DNA from: Variovorax sp. Root318D1
GTDB lineage: Bacteria; Pseudomonadota; Gammaproteobacteria; Burkholderiales; Burkholderiaceae_C
NCBI RefSeq assembly: GCF_001424835.1
Contig: NZ_LMCQ01000007.1
Coordinates: forward strand, 51,677 to 115,676
Direction of reading: 5' to 3'
DNA length: 64,000 nt
Below are positions 27,606 to 37,200 of this stretch, piece by piece. The position numbers were made by a program, and so were the translations under genes. The notes under the pieces are model-generated. The model ran no database searches. It was not told where the DNA came from and worked only from the letters and a program-made list of their open reading frames with translations. Positions within the stretch are counted from its first letter, which is position 1; every line of letters begins with the position of its first letter.

Positions 27606-28127
27606 ATGCTGCTGCAAATCATTCTTCACACCCCGAAGTGGGTCTTCGCCGTTTTCGTGCTGCTTCTGTGGCTCGGCTGCAAGCAGCTGATGTCCGGCAG
27701 TGTCAGCCTGGCCAAGGTGACGGTGATGCCGATTGCCATGACCGGCCTTTCGTTGGCCGGCGTGATCTCGGCCTTTGGCGATTCGCCCGGCGCCCTGCTC
27801 GGCTGGGCCGTGGCGGCTGCTGCGCTGATCCTGCTGGTGCTGCAGCAGGCCCTGCCCGCCAGCACGCGCTACGACCGGACCGCACGTGAGTTCCATGTGG
27901 CGGGCAGCGCGGTGCCGCTGGTGCTGATGATGGGCATCTTCTTCACCAAGTATGTGGTGGGCGCGGCCTTGGCCATGCACCCTGAACTGCGCCAGCAGGC
28001 CAGCTTCGCCGTCGCAATCCCCATGCTGTACGGCGCCTTCAGCGGCATTTTCGCGGCGCGGGCCGTACGGCTGTGGAAGCTGGCCATCCGCACCGATGCC
28101 GTGGCCGTGGGAGCCCGCGCGGCCTAA
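27606..28127 (+). CDS. DUF6622-like membrane protein
   Basis: A 173-residue protein with five or so hydrophobic segments (WVFAVFVLLLWLGCKQLM near the N-terminus; LLGWAVAAAALILLVLQQALP in the middle; VPLVLMMGIFFTKYVVGAAL later). The Shine-Dalgarno GGAG is seven bases before the ATG. The pattern with HTPKWVFAVFVLLLWLG is that of a family of unknown function (DUF6622) often found near histidine-kinase genes. It is followed, 54 bases on, by a small 2TM protein and a LytS/LytR pair. No enzymatic motif is visible. Confidence 0.75.
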   Translation: MLLQIILHTPKWVFAVFVLLLWLGCKQLMSGSVSLAKVTVMPIAMTGLSLAGVISAFGDSPGALLGWAVAAAALILLVLQQALPASTRYDRTAREFHVAGSAVPLVLMMGIFFTKYVVGAALAMHPELRQQASFAVAIPMLYGAFSGIFAARAVRLWKLAIRTDAVAVGARAA

Positions 28128-28181
28128 GATCGCCAGCCGATTCATCGACTGCCCCTCATCGTTCGTTATCGGAGAACTGTC

Positions 28182-28478
28182 ATGAACCCCACACAAGCAA
28201 CCTCTTCCACCCACGACGTCGAGAAGCTCGCCCGCCGACGCGCAGGCGCCAAGATGGGCTGGTACATCCATGCCTTCGTCTACGTGCTGGTCAACCTAGG
28301 GCTGGTGGCCCTCTCGGCATCGCGCGGCCATACCTGGGCGGTCTACCCGCTCATGGGCTGGGGCCTGGGCCTGCTGATTCACGGCGCCGTGATCTGGTTC
28401 GTTGCGCCTGGCGGCAATTTCTATCACCGGCTGGTGGAGCGCGAGCGGCGCGCGCTGCGCTCCGGGGAGCGCGGGTGA
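28182..28478 (+). CDS. 2TM domain protein
   Basis: A 98-residue protein with two hydrophobic helices (YIHAFVYVLVNLGLVAL and PLMGWGLGLLIHGAVIWF) flanked by charged ends, starting AEKLARRRAGAKMGW-like: this is the 2TM domain (PF13239). In many bacteria this domain is fused to, or encoded beside, LytS-type histidine kinases, and here a LytS-type kinase gene starts 28 bases after its stop. A sensory or membrane-anchoring role in the signalling pair is inferred. Confidence 0.8.
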   Translation: MNPTQATSSTHDVEKLARRRAGAKMGWYIHAFVYVLVNLGLVALSASRGHTWAVYPLMGWGLGLLIHGAVIWFVAPGGNFYHRLVERERRALRSGERG

Positions 28479-28506
28479 GCGGCGCGCAACGCCTAGGGTG
28501 CACCCG

Positions 28507-29577
28507 ATGAGCGTTGACGCGCTCCCTCGCTTCCGTGCGGAGAACGTGCGGGGCATGCTTCGGCATGGCCTGATCACCGTCGTCTTCTGCTGCTTCATTG
28601 CCGCGGCGCTGGCCATCACGCAGCACGGGAGCTGGGGCGTGCAGATGGTGTATTCACTCTCGATCGGGCTGATCAGCTGGCTCTTCATCGACGTGGGCCG
28701 GCTGCTGATCAGTGGCCACAAGGAAATTCTCTGGCCGTCCGGCCCCTGGGGCTACCTGCTGGTGGCAGGCGGTGTGACGGTCGGTTTTCTGGGAGGCAAC
28801 GCCATCGGCGATGCATGGACGAACCAGCCCCTGCTCGACTTCCGCAGCTTCACGGAGCGCAAGCTTGCCACCACGATCATCATCACGCTGACGGCCACGG
28901 TCTGCATGTGCTTCTTCTTCTACAGCCTCGGCCGGACCAAGCACATGCGCCGCCAGATCGAACTGGCGCAGCGCAATGCCACCGAGGCGAGGCTCAAGCT
29001 GCTCGAGACCCAGCTCGAGCCGCACATGCTGTTCAACACGCTGGCCAACCTGCGCGCGCTGATCGCAACCGATCCGCCCCGCGCCATTGCCATGCTCGAC
29101 CGCCTGAACAACTACCTGCGCATGACGCTCAGCGGCTCGCGCGCGCTGGCGCATCCGCTTTCGGCCGAGTTCGACCGGCTGGCCGACTACCTCGAGCTGA
29201 TGTCCGTTCGCATGGGCGAGCGCCTGCGCTACACGCTCGACCTGCCTGAAGATCTGCGCGACACGCCCGTGCCGCCGCTGCTGCTTCAGCCGCTGGTGGA
29301 AAACAGCATCCACCACGGGCTCGAACCCAAGATCGAAGGTGGCCGCATCGCCGTGCGTGCGCACCAGGACGCCGGCCGGCTGGTCATCGAAGTGAGCGAC
29401 ACCGGCGTCGGCCTCGAGGCGGACCGGCCTGCTGCGGAAGGCAATGGCTTCGGGCTCGCGCAGGTCCGCGAGCGGCTGGCCACCATGTATGGAGACCAGG
29501 GCCAAATGAGCGTTGCCCCCGGGCCCGCGGGCGGGACCCGCACCATCATCAGCTTTCCCTTGCCGCCACGCACATGA
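28507..29577 (+). CDS. LytS-type sensor histidine kinase
   Basis: A 356-residue kinase. Residues 15-145 carry four membrane segments; the phospho-acceptor His173 is in LEPHMLFNTLANLRALI, the signature of the His_kinase (LytS/YehU) family; the ATP-binding domain shows LLQPLVENSIHHGLEPK (N-box) near 260 and VSDTGVGL (G-box) near 300, ending with GTRTIISFPLP. The stop overlaps the start of the response regulator (ATGA), so the pair is translationally coupled. The signal is unknown; YehU-type kinases respond to metabolites such as pyruvate or amino acids. Confidence 0.93.
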   Translation: MSVDALPRFRAENVRGMLRHGLITVVFCCFIAAALAITQHGSWGVQMVYSLSIGLISWLFIDVGRLLISGHKEILWPSGPWGYLLVAGGVTVGFLGGNAIGDAWTNQPLLDFRSFTERKLATTIIITLTATVCMCFFFYSLGRTKHMRRQIELAQRNATEARLKLLETQLEPHMLFNTLANLRALIATDPPRAIAMLDRLNNYLRMTLSGSRALAHPLSAEFDRLADYLELMSVRMGERLRYTLDLPEDLRDTPVPPLLLQPLVENSIHHGLEPKIEGGRIAVRAHQDAGRLVIEVSDTGVGLEADRPAAEGNGFGLAQVRERLATMYGDQGQMSVAPGPAGGTRTIISFPLPPRT

Positions 29578-30407
29578 ACCCCACCGCCCTCATTGCCGAA
29601 GACGAGCCCCTGCTCGCCCAGGCGCTCAAGGCCGAACTGGCCGCTGCATGGCCCGAACTGCAGGTGCTTGCCATCACCGGCGACGGCCGCGGTGCCGTGC
29701 GCGAGGCGCTGCGCCTGCTGCCGCAGGTGCTGTTCTTCGACATCCGTATGCCGGGTCTGGACGGCCTGGGCGCGGCCGCCGAGTTGGCCGACAGCTGGCC
29801 CACCGAGGAGGCGCCCATGCCACAACTCGTCTTCGTGACCGCCTATGACGAATACGCCGCCCGTGCCTTCGAGACTCAGGCCATCGACTACGTGCTCAAG
29901 CCCGTTCAGCCCGAACGCCTGCGCAAGACCGTGCTGCGGCTGCAGCAGGCGTTGACCGCGCAGCAGCCATCGAAACCGGCCCCGCACGGAGCCGACGAAG
30001 TGTTGGAGCAAACCCTTGCGCAATGGCGCCAGGTGCTTTCGGCTGCGTCCGGCGGCGCACAGGCACCAGCCACCGCCCCGCTCCGGATGATTGCAGCCAG
30101 CGAAGCCGGCGGCAGCACCGTGCGCATGGTGCCGATCGACGAGGTGCTGTATTTCGAGGCGGCGGACAAATACATCCGCGTGCTCACCGCCACGCACGAA
30201 TACCTGATTCGCACGCCGCTCAAGCAGCTGCTGACCCAGCTCGACCCCGAGGTCTTCTGGCAGGTGCACCGCGCGGTGGTGGTGCGCAGTTCGGCCATCG
30301 AGGCAGTGCATCGCGACGAGGCCGGCAAGCTGCACCTGGACCTGAAGGGGCGGCCCGAAAAAATTCCCGTCAGCCGGCTTTACGGCCACCTCTTTCGCGC
30401 TATGTGA
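29574..30407 (+). CDS. LytTR-family response regulator
   Basis: A 277-residue regulator of the LytR/AlgR group. The receiver covers residues 5-125 with the acceptor Asp56 in LFFDIRMPGLDG and the Lys in VLKPVQPERL near 108. After an Ala/Gln-rich linker the LytTR DNA-binding domain spans about 168-275 (VRMVPIDEVLYFEAADKYIRVLT, VFWQVHRAVVVR, PVSRLYGHLFRAM). It is the partner of the kinase it overlaps. LytTR proteins bind paired direct repeats upstream of their targets; I found no clear target site within the local operon. Confidence 0.93.
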   Translation: MNPTALIAEDEPLLAQALKAELAAAWPELQVLAITGDGRGAVREALRLLPQVLFFDIRMPGLDGLGAAAELADSWPTEEAPMPQLVFVTAYDEYAARAFETQAIDYVLKPVQPERLRKTVLRLQQALTAQQPSKPAPHGADEVLEQTLAQWRQVLSAASGGAQAPATAPLRMIAASEAGGSTVRMVPIDEVLYFEAADKYIRVLTATHEYLIRTPLKQLLTQLDPEVFWQVHRAVVVRSSAIEAVHRDEAGKLHLDLKGRPEKIPVSRLYGHLFRAM

Positions 30408-30429
30408 AATCGACAGTCGAATGCGCATG

Positions 30430-30466
30430 AAAAAGCCGACTCCTTCAAAGGGAGCCGGCTTTTTTT
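30430..30466. terminator. Bidirectional intrinsic terminator
   Basis: AAAAAGCCGACTCC (30430-30443) pairs with GGAGCCGGCTTTTT (30451-30464) with one mismatch and a seven-base loop. A run of seven Ts (30460-30466) follows on the + strand and the A-run at the left gives a T-run on the - strand, so it serves both the LytTR gene and the convergent Tyr/Pro-rich gene. This is the clearest rho-independent terminator of the window. Confidence 0.88.
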
Positions 30467-30500
30467 GACTTTGCGAATCGCGCCTTGAAGGCGCTATGGC

Positions 30501-30851
30501 TTAACGCCAGTGGCGATGGCCGTGGCCGTGCCCATGACCGCGGTAGTAGCCACGCGGTGCGTAATACGCCGGGGGAGCGTAGTACACCGGGGCCGGACGG
30601 TAGTAGACCGGCGGCGGCGGACGGTAGTAAACCGGGGGCGGCGGCGCGTAGTACACCGGCGCGGGGGCCGAATAAACCGGGGCCGGATAGTAGGCCGGAG
30701 CGCCCACACCGATTGCCACCCCTGGCAGGCCCACGCCCACCGACCAGCTCACGTCGCCGCGAGCGCTGGCCGAAGTGGCCGCAAACAATGCACCGGCTGC
30801 CACGACACCCGCGGCGGCCCATTTGAAGAAGGTTGAACGTGTGAGGCTCAT
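30501..30851 (-). CDS. Exported Tyr/Pro-rich low-complexity protein
   Basis: A 116-residue protein. Residues 1-31 form a signal peptide (FFKWAAAGVVAAGALFAATSASA), followed by VSWSVGVGLPGVAIGVGAPA and then a repetitive part made of PVYYAPPPP and PVYYRPPPP units (about residues 55-100), ending in a His/Gly/Arg tail (GHGHGHGHRHWR) that could bind metals. Similar short exported Tyr/Pro proteins are common in Burkholderiales, without known function. The DNA repeats encode the peptide repeats; they are not an intergenic element. It ends at the bidirectional terminator. Confidence 0.75.
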   Translation of the reverse strand: MSLTRSTFFKWAAAGVVAAGALFAATSASARGDVSWSVGVGLPGVAIGVGAPAYYPAPVYSAPAPVYYAPPPPVYYRPPPPVYYRPAPVYYAPPAYYAPRGYYRGHGHGHGHRHWR

Positions 30852-30985
30852 GATCTAGGACTCCTTGTTGGGGCGTTTCCCGCCCATGTAGGTATTGAAC
30901 GCGCCAAATGCAAAGCGGTTGCCCGCCGCAATGTGAAGAACGTTGCAAAACGTAACCGCCAGGGGGTGCACTCTAGAATGCCGCA

Positions 30986-32811
<1,826 letters not shown>

Positions 32812-32812
<1 letters not shown>

Positions 32813-33348
32813 TCCCTTCCCGCCTGATCCGCTTCAACAAGCCCTACGGCGTGCTCAGCCAGTTCACGCCCGAGGGCCGCTGGCGCGGGCTGAAAGACTT
32901 CATCGACATCCCCGGTGTCTATGTCGCCGGCCGCCTCGATGCCGACAGCGAGGGCCTGCTGCTGCTCACCAACGATGGCCAGCTCCAGGCGCGCATCGCT
33001 GATCCGCGCTTCAAGATGGAGAAAACCTACTGGGTGCAGGTGGAAGGCGTGCCCACTGAAGAGGCGCTTGCCGCCTTGCGCCAAGGCGTGCAGCTCAACG
33101 ACGGCCTCACGCGCCCGGCTCGTGCGCGTCTGCTCGATCCACCGCCCGATGTGTGGGCACGGCAACCGCCCATTCGCGAACGCAAGAGCATTCCGACCGC
33201 ATGGCTGGAACTGGCGATCAGCGAAGGCCGCAACCGCCAGGTGCGGCGCATGACCGCCGCCGTGGGGCTTCCCACCCTGCGCCTGATTCGCGCTGCCATC
33301 GGGCCGCACACGCTGGACGGATTGGCGCCGGGGACCTGGCTGGAGTAG
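32812..33348 (+). CDS. rRNA pseudouridine synthase (RluE/RsuA type) with apparent ATC start
   Basis: A 178-residue pseudouridine synthase: [21 protein letters not shown] at the N-terminus, catalytic Asp43 in [24 protein letters not shown] near 70, and [25 protein letters not shown] near 135-160, all typical of RluE. The coding frame contains no ATG, GTG or TTG between a TTG at 32653, deep inside glnS, and the conserved domain. The frame meets the glnS stop as TAATC; homologues start M-P-S-R or similar, so ATC at 32812 is taken as the start, replacing the ATG of an ordinary TAATG overlap. A sequencing error or a rare ATC start both fit; a CTG at 32824 is another option. Confidence 0.8.
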
Positions 33349-33389
33349 CGCAGCAGCGCCACGACACACCTTCATTCGTTCGACCCTTT

Positions 33390-34304
33390 ATGCGCAGCAA
33401 CCGATACCATTTTCCCGACCTCCTCTCGACCGCTCTGCTGAATCGCCGCCGCGCATTGCTGGGCACGCTGAGCCTGCTGGCGCTGCCCGCTGCAACGCAC
33501 GTCAGTGCCGCGCCCCCTGCGAAGCCGAAGCAACAGCGGCCCGACGTCTGGCCACAAGCGTCCCAGGTGCCGGGCGGCGTAGCACGCCTGTCGCTCGGTC
33601 CGAGCGCCAAACGACCGGCCGCCTTTTCAGGCAATGTGCCATTGCTCGTGCTGGGCGACGCCATCGAATGGACAGCGCTCGTGGGCATTCCGCTCGCCGC
33701 CACGCCAGGCGACGCAAGCATCGTTGTGCGCTCCGAGAGCGGCGCCGACAAACAGGTGGCCTACACCGTAGCCCCCAAGCAGTACCGCGAGCAACGCCTC
33801 ACGGTGCCACCGCGCACGGTCGACCTGTCGCCCGAAGACGAAGCACGCTACGAACGCGAACGCGCGCACCTGGCCACCGTCATGGCCACGTTCACCGACC
33901 TGCGGCCCGATGCCTCGCTGCAGATGCGCGTCCCCGTGCCGGGCCGCCGCTCCAGTTCGTTCGGTCTGCGCCGCGTGTTCAACGGCCAGTCGCGCAATCC
34001 GCACAGCGGCATGGACATTGCCGCGGGCACGGGCACGCCGGTGCTGGCGCCGCTGCCGGGGCGGGTGATCGACACGGGCGACTATTTCTTTAACGGCGGC
34101 ACCGTGTGGCTCGACCACGGCGGCGGTCTGCTCACGATGTATTGCCACCTGAGCCGGATGGATGTGAAGGTAGGCGATGTGCTGAAGACCGGTGAGCAGC
34201 TCGCGGCCGTGGGCGCCACCGGGCGCGTGACCGGGCCGCATCTGCACTGGTCTGTGATGCTCAATCGCGCGATGGTGGATCCGGCGCTATTCATTGCGGG
34301 TTGA
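33390..34304 (+). CDS. M23-family peptidoglycan endopeptidase
   Basis: A 304-residue exported protein. The N-terminus (LNRRRALLGTLSLLALPAATHVSA, to residue 40) is a signal peptide with an Arg pair. The C-terminal LytM/M23 domain has the zinc ligands His205 and Asp209 in NPHSGMDIA and His284/His286 in GPHLHW; the middle GGTVWLDHGGGLLTMYCHLS is typical of the fold. Such enzymes cut cross-links in peptidoglycan. It starts 41 bases after the pseudouridine synthase gene. It probably acts in the periplasm. Confidence 0.92.
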   Translation: MRSNRYHFPDLLSTALLNRRRALLGTLSLLALPAATHVSAAPPAKPKQQRPDVWPQASQVPGGVARLSLGPSAKRPAAFSGNVPLLVLGDAIEWTALVGIPLAATPGDASIVVRSESGADKQVAYTVAPKQYREQRLTVPPRTVDLSPEDEARYERERAHLATVMATFTDLRPDASLQMRVPVPGRRSSSFGLRRVFNGQSRNPHSGMDIAAGTGTPVLAPLPGRVIDTGDYFFNGGTVWLDHGGGLLTMYCHLSRMDVKVGDVLKTGEQLAAVGATGRVTGPHLHWSVMLNRAMVDPALFIAG

Positions 34305-34388
34305 GAAGACTCGACATCGGCGACGCATCCACACCTGAAATCGTCGCCGCCTCAATTGCCTCGAACAGGCTCTTTCTGCCGGCCGACC

Positions 34389-35324
34389 TCAGAGCGGCTT
34401 CGTCAAATACACCGCCTCGCGCCCCACGATCACCCGCTGTGCGGGCATGAAGATCGTGCAATCGTCGCAAGGCGCGCGGATCTCGTCCGGGCCGTTGGTG
34501 GCGATGAGTTCGCCCTTGGCAAAGGTCTCGAAGCCGATCAGCGGGCGCACGAACGCAAAGTCTTCCGACTTGATGACGTGCGTCTGCAGCAACTCGAAGC
34601 GGCGTTGCGGACCGGGCGCGGGCACGGCCGGGTCCTTGTCGATGAGGCCGAAGTGCGCCAGAAAATCGAGCGAGATGGCGGTGGCCAGCTCGGAGGCCGA
34701 GCGCAGAAAGTGCTGGCCGCATTCGGCCACCAGCGCCACGCCCTTGCCTTCGGGCAGGCCATGGCGGCCGTGCTGGATCAATGGCGTGCCGGAGCCCAGG
34801 CCGTCGGGCATGACCAGGTGCACCGAGGGGCGGCCGATGGCCAGCGCCGCTTCTGCATTGCGGTCGTAGGCAGGGTACACCCAGAACGGAATCACGGGCT
34901 GGCTGGTGGAGTGAATGTCGAGGATATGGTCGGCCGCGCTCACCACCGGCCGTAGCACGCGGGCGCGGCGCAGTTCGGGGCTGTCCTCGGTGCCGTCGAG
35001 CCATTCGGCCGACCAGATGCGGTTGAGGTTGTGCACCAGCTGCCGGCTGTCAAAGGGCAGCGCCTTGTCGAAGGACTCGTACGCTTCCACGTTGGCAAAG
35101 CTCACGGTGAGCGTGCCGATCTTGGGGCGCACGTTGGTGTCGAGCAGGTGCGTGGCGGCGGTCATGCCGCAGATTTCGTTGCCGTGCGTGAGTGCGTTGA
35201 TCAGCACGTGCGGGCCAGGCTTGCCGGACTCGAAGCGGTGCACGTAGTCGATGCCGATGTTGCCCTTGCGGTAGGCGGAGAGGTCGCGTGGGAGGACTTC
35301 GAGGACGGGGGGGGATTGCGTCAT
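34389..35324 (-). CDS. Succinylglutamate desuccinylase/aspartoacylase-family protein
   Basis: A 311-residue zinc hydrolase of the AstE/AspA family, which removes acyl groups from N-acylated amino acids. The metal ligands are visible in NALTHGNEICG (His47, Glu50) and HILDIHSTS (His near 137). The later VALVAECGQHF segment, near residue 210, carries the catalytic Glu. It is convergent with the M23 peptidase and has no arginine-degradation (ast) genes nearby, so the substrate is open. Confidence 0.85.
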   Translation of the reverse strand: MTQSPPVLEVLPRDLSAYRKGNIGIDYVHRFESGKPGPHVLINALTHGNEICGMTAATHLLDTNVRPKIGTLTVSFANVEAYESFDKALPFDSRQLVHNLNRIWSAEWLDGTEDSPELRRARVLRPVVSAADHILDIHSTSQPVIPFWVYPAYDRNAEAALAIGRPSVHLVMPDGLGSGTPLIQHGRHGLPEGKGVALVAECGQHFLRSASELATAISLDFLAHFGLIDKDPAVPAPGPQRRFELLQTHVIKSEDFAFVRPLIGFETFAKGELIATNGPDEIRAPCDDCTIFMPAQRVIVGREAVYLTKPL

Positions 35325-35457
35325 GAGGCGGGCGAGCGTGCGTTTGAAGATGTGCTGAACCGAACCGGAGGGTCTGAGTCTGCTACATGGTGGGCATTCG
35401 TGCAGAACGAGGCGCCCGCCGGCACACCGTCCGCTATCGACTGACTGAACCGTGAGG

Positions 35458-37188
35458 TCAGAATGGCCCGAACGCGAAACCTGCCTGAGTCACTTGCGTC
35501 AGCGTTGTGTTGTGAAACGTGACGGTGCTTGTCGGGGAAAGCGACATCACGACGTCCGTGCCCTGCTGCTGGAACATGGCATACACGTCGCTCATACTGG
35601 CAAACGAAAAACTGCCGCGAAACCCCAGGGTATCGGTGCTCTCGAAGCCGTAGACGTGATCCACCGTGGGGGCGTCCGATTGCTGCGCGTCGAAGCTGTA
35701 GAAGTCGAAGGTGTCGGCGCCGGCACCTCCTATCAGCACATCGCTGCCGGGCCCGCCGACAATCGTGCTGTGGCCCGACGACTGTTCTAGCCAGACTCTC
35801 ATGCCGGGCAAAGAGTTCGTGCGGAGTTCGGAAGACTCGGAGAAGCCCCTCAGCACGTCGGCCCGACTTGCGCCGGCACCGAGGGCACCGACCCAGCCGG
35901 CTAGCCCAGCGGGCTCCGGCGCGCGATCTAGCACGTTGGCATAGAGCTGTGTCACGAACTGGGTGTTGTCCAGGTTTTTATACATGGACTGGAACTCGCT
36001 CGAGTTCGTGAAGGCCTGGGCGATTTCGCCAAGGCTGCTCTTGCCGCTGTCCAGCAACGCGACCCAGGCGGCATAGCCGCCCACGTCGGGCGCACGATCG
36101 AACGCAGCCTGATAGAGCCGGTAGACCTCGCCCCGATGTGCGTTGCCGTACTTCGAGTTCAGGAACATCTCCTGGTCGAGCGCGGTGCTTGCCTGGAACT
36201 CGGCGGACGCCGAAAAACCCAGCAGGACGCCTGCGCGCGAAGCGCCCGCATCCAGCGAGGCAACCCAACTCGACAAGCCTCCGGCGTCGGGCTCTCGGTG
36301 CAACACGTTCCGGTAGAGCAGCGCCACGAACGTCCTGTTGTCCAGTGCACCGTACGTCGTCTGGAATTCGGAAGAAGACAGGAAGCCGTCAGCCACTGAT
36401 TCCGCGGAGAACCCGCGATCCATAGCCCGGCGCCAATGCTCCATCCCCGACACGTCTGGCTCGCGGTTCAGCGCCGCACGGTAGAGCCTGTAGATAGCCC
36501 CCGTGGAAACACTGTCATTGCTGCCGAAGCCGGAGGCATCCAGTCGGTCGTCGCCAGGACCGCCAAGCAGTGTGGCATTGCTGAAGGACGAAATCAGTAC
36601 ATCGTTACCGGCGCTACCGTTCAGCCAGGCCCCTCCGATGAGAACATCGTCGAAAAGGGAGCCGTCCACTGCGATAAAACCCGAGACGCTATCGATGTCG
36701 CCCCAGCCATCGACCGCCCTGCCGGCGAGGAGGTCCACGCTCACGCCCCCAGCGTCCTCGCCGTACTCGAGATACATGCCATCGGACGCAAATCCGACGT
36801 GGTGCAGAACGTCGGCGCCTGGTCCGCCAACCACGTAGCCGGAAGAAGATTGGGTGATGATGGTGTCGTCGCCGATGCCACCCAGCAGGTAGTCGTTGCC
36901 TACTCCCCCATAGAGAGTGTCATTGCCTTCCTCGCCGAAGAAGTACTTCGACCCGCGGTCTTGAGGAAGGGAGAAATCGAGTGGGGCGTAGGGATCAGTG
37001 CCTCCGCCTCCGCGAATAATGTCGTCACCGACTCCGCCCAAAACGTAGTCGTTGCCCCATCCGCCATTGATCGTGTCGTTGCCACCGTTGCCGAAGATGA
37101 GGTCATCGCCCCTGAGGCCATCGATCGTGTCATCCCCCTCGGTGCCCTGCAGAAGATCCTTGCCGTCCGTGCCGGTCAGAACTGGCAT
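35458..37188 (-). CDS. RTX-repeat protein with DUF4214 domains (copy 1)
   Basis: A 576-residue acidic protein. Residues 5-65 and 90-115 hold glycine-aspartate nonapeptides (GTEGDDTIDGLRGDDLIFGNGGNDT), the calcium-binding RTX roll; residues 225-470 have four DUF4214 units (YRLYRAALNREPDVSGMEHW, then LYRNVLHREPDAGGLSSW, YRLYQAAFDRAPDVGGY and LYANVLDRAPEPAGLAGW); the end has another short RTX stretch and a C-terminal secretion-like region (SPTSTVTFHNTTLTQVTQAGFAFGPF). No N-terminal signal peptide is present, so type I secretion is likely; the exporter is not in the window. The DNA looks less GC-rich than neighbours. It starts 12 bases after the stop of a paralogue. Confidence 0.88.
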   Translation of the reverse strand: MPVLTGTDGKDLLQGTEGDDTIDGLRGDDLIFGNGGNDTINGGWGNDYVLGGVGDDIIRGGGGTDPYAPLDFSLPQDRGSKYFFGEEGNDTLYGGVGNDYLLGGIGDDTIITQSSSGYVVGGPGADVLHHVGFASDGMYLEYGEDAGGVSVDLLAGRAVDGWGDIDSVSGFIAVDGSLFDDVLIGGAWLNGSAGNDVLISSFSNATLLGGPGDDRLDASGFGSNDSVSTGAIYRLYRAALNREPDVSGMEHWRRAMDRGFSAESVADGFLSSSEFQTTYGALDNRTFVALLYRNVLHREPDAGGLSSWVASLDAGASRAGVLLGFSASAEFQASTALDQEMFLNSKYGNAHRGEVYRLYQAAFDRAPDVGGYAAWVALLDSGKSSLGEIAQAFTNSSEFQSMYKNLDNTQFVTQLYANVLDRAPEPAGLAGWVGALGAGASRADVLRGFSESSELRTNSLPGMRVWLEQSSGHSTIVGGPGSDVLIGGAGADTFDFYSFDAQQSDAPTVDHVYGFESTDTLGFRGSFSFASMSDVYAMFQQQGTDVVMSLSPTSTVTFHNTTLTQVTQAGFAFGPF

Positions 37189-37200
37189 GGTTTTCCCCCC

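Noticed and set aside
30560..30700. Tandem short DNA repeats
   Set aside because: They encode PVYY/PPP peptide repeats of the exported protein and are not a separate element.
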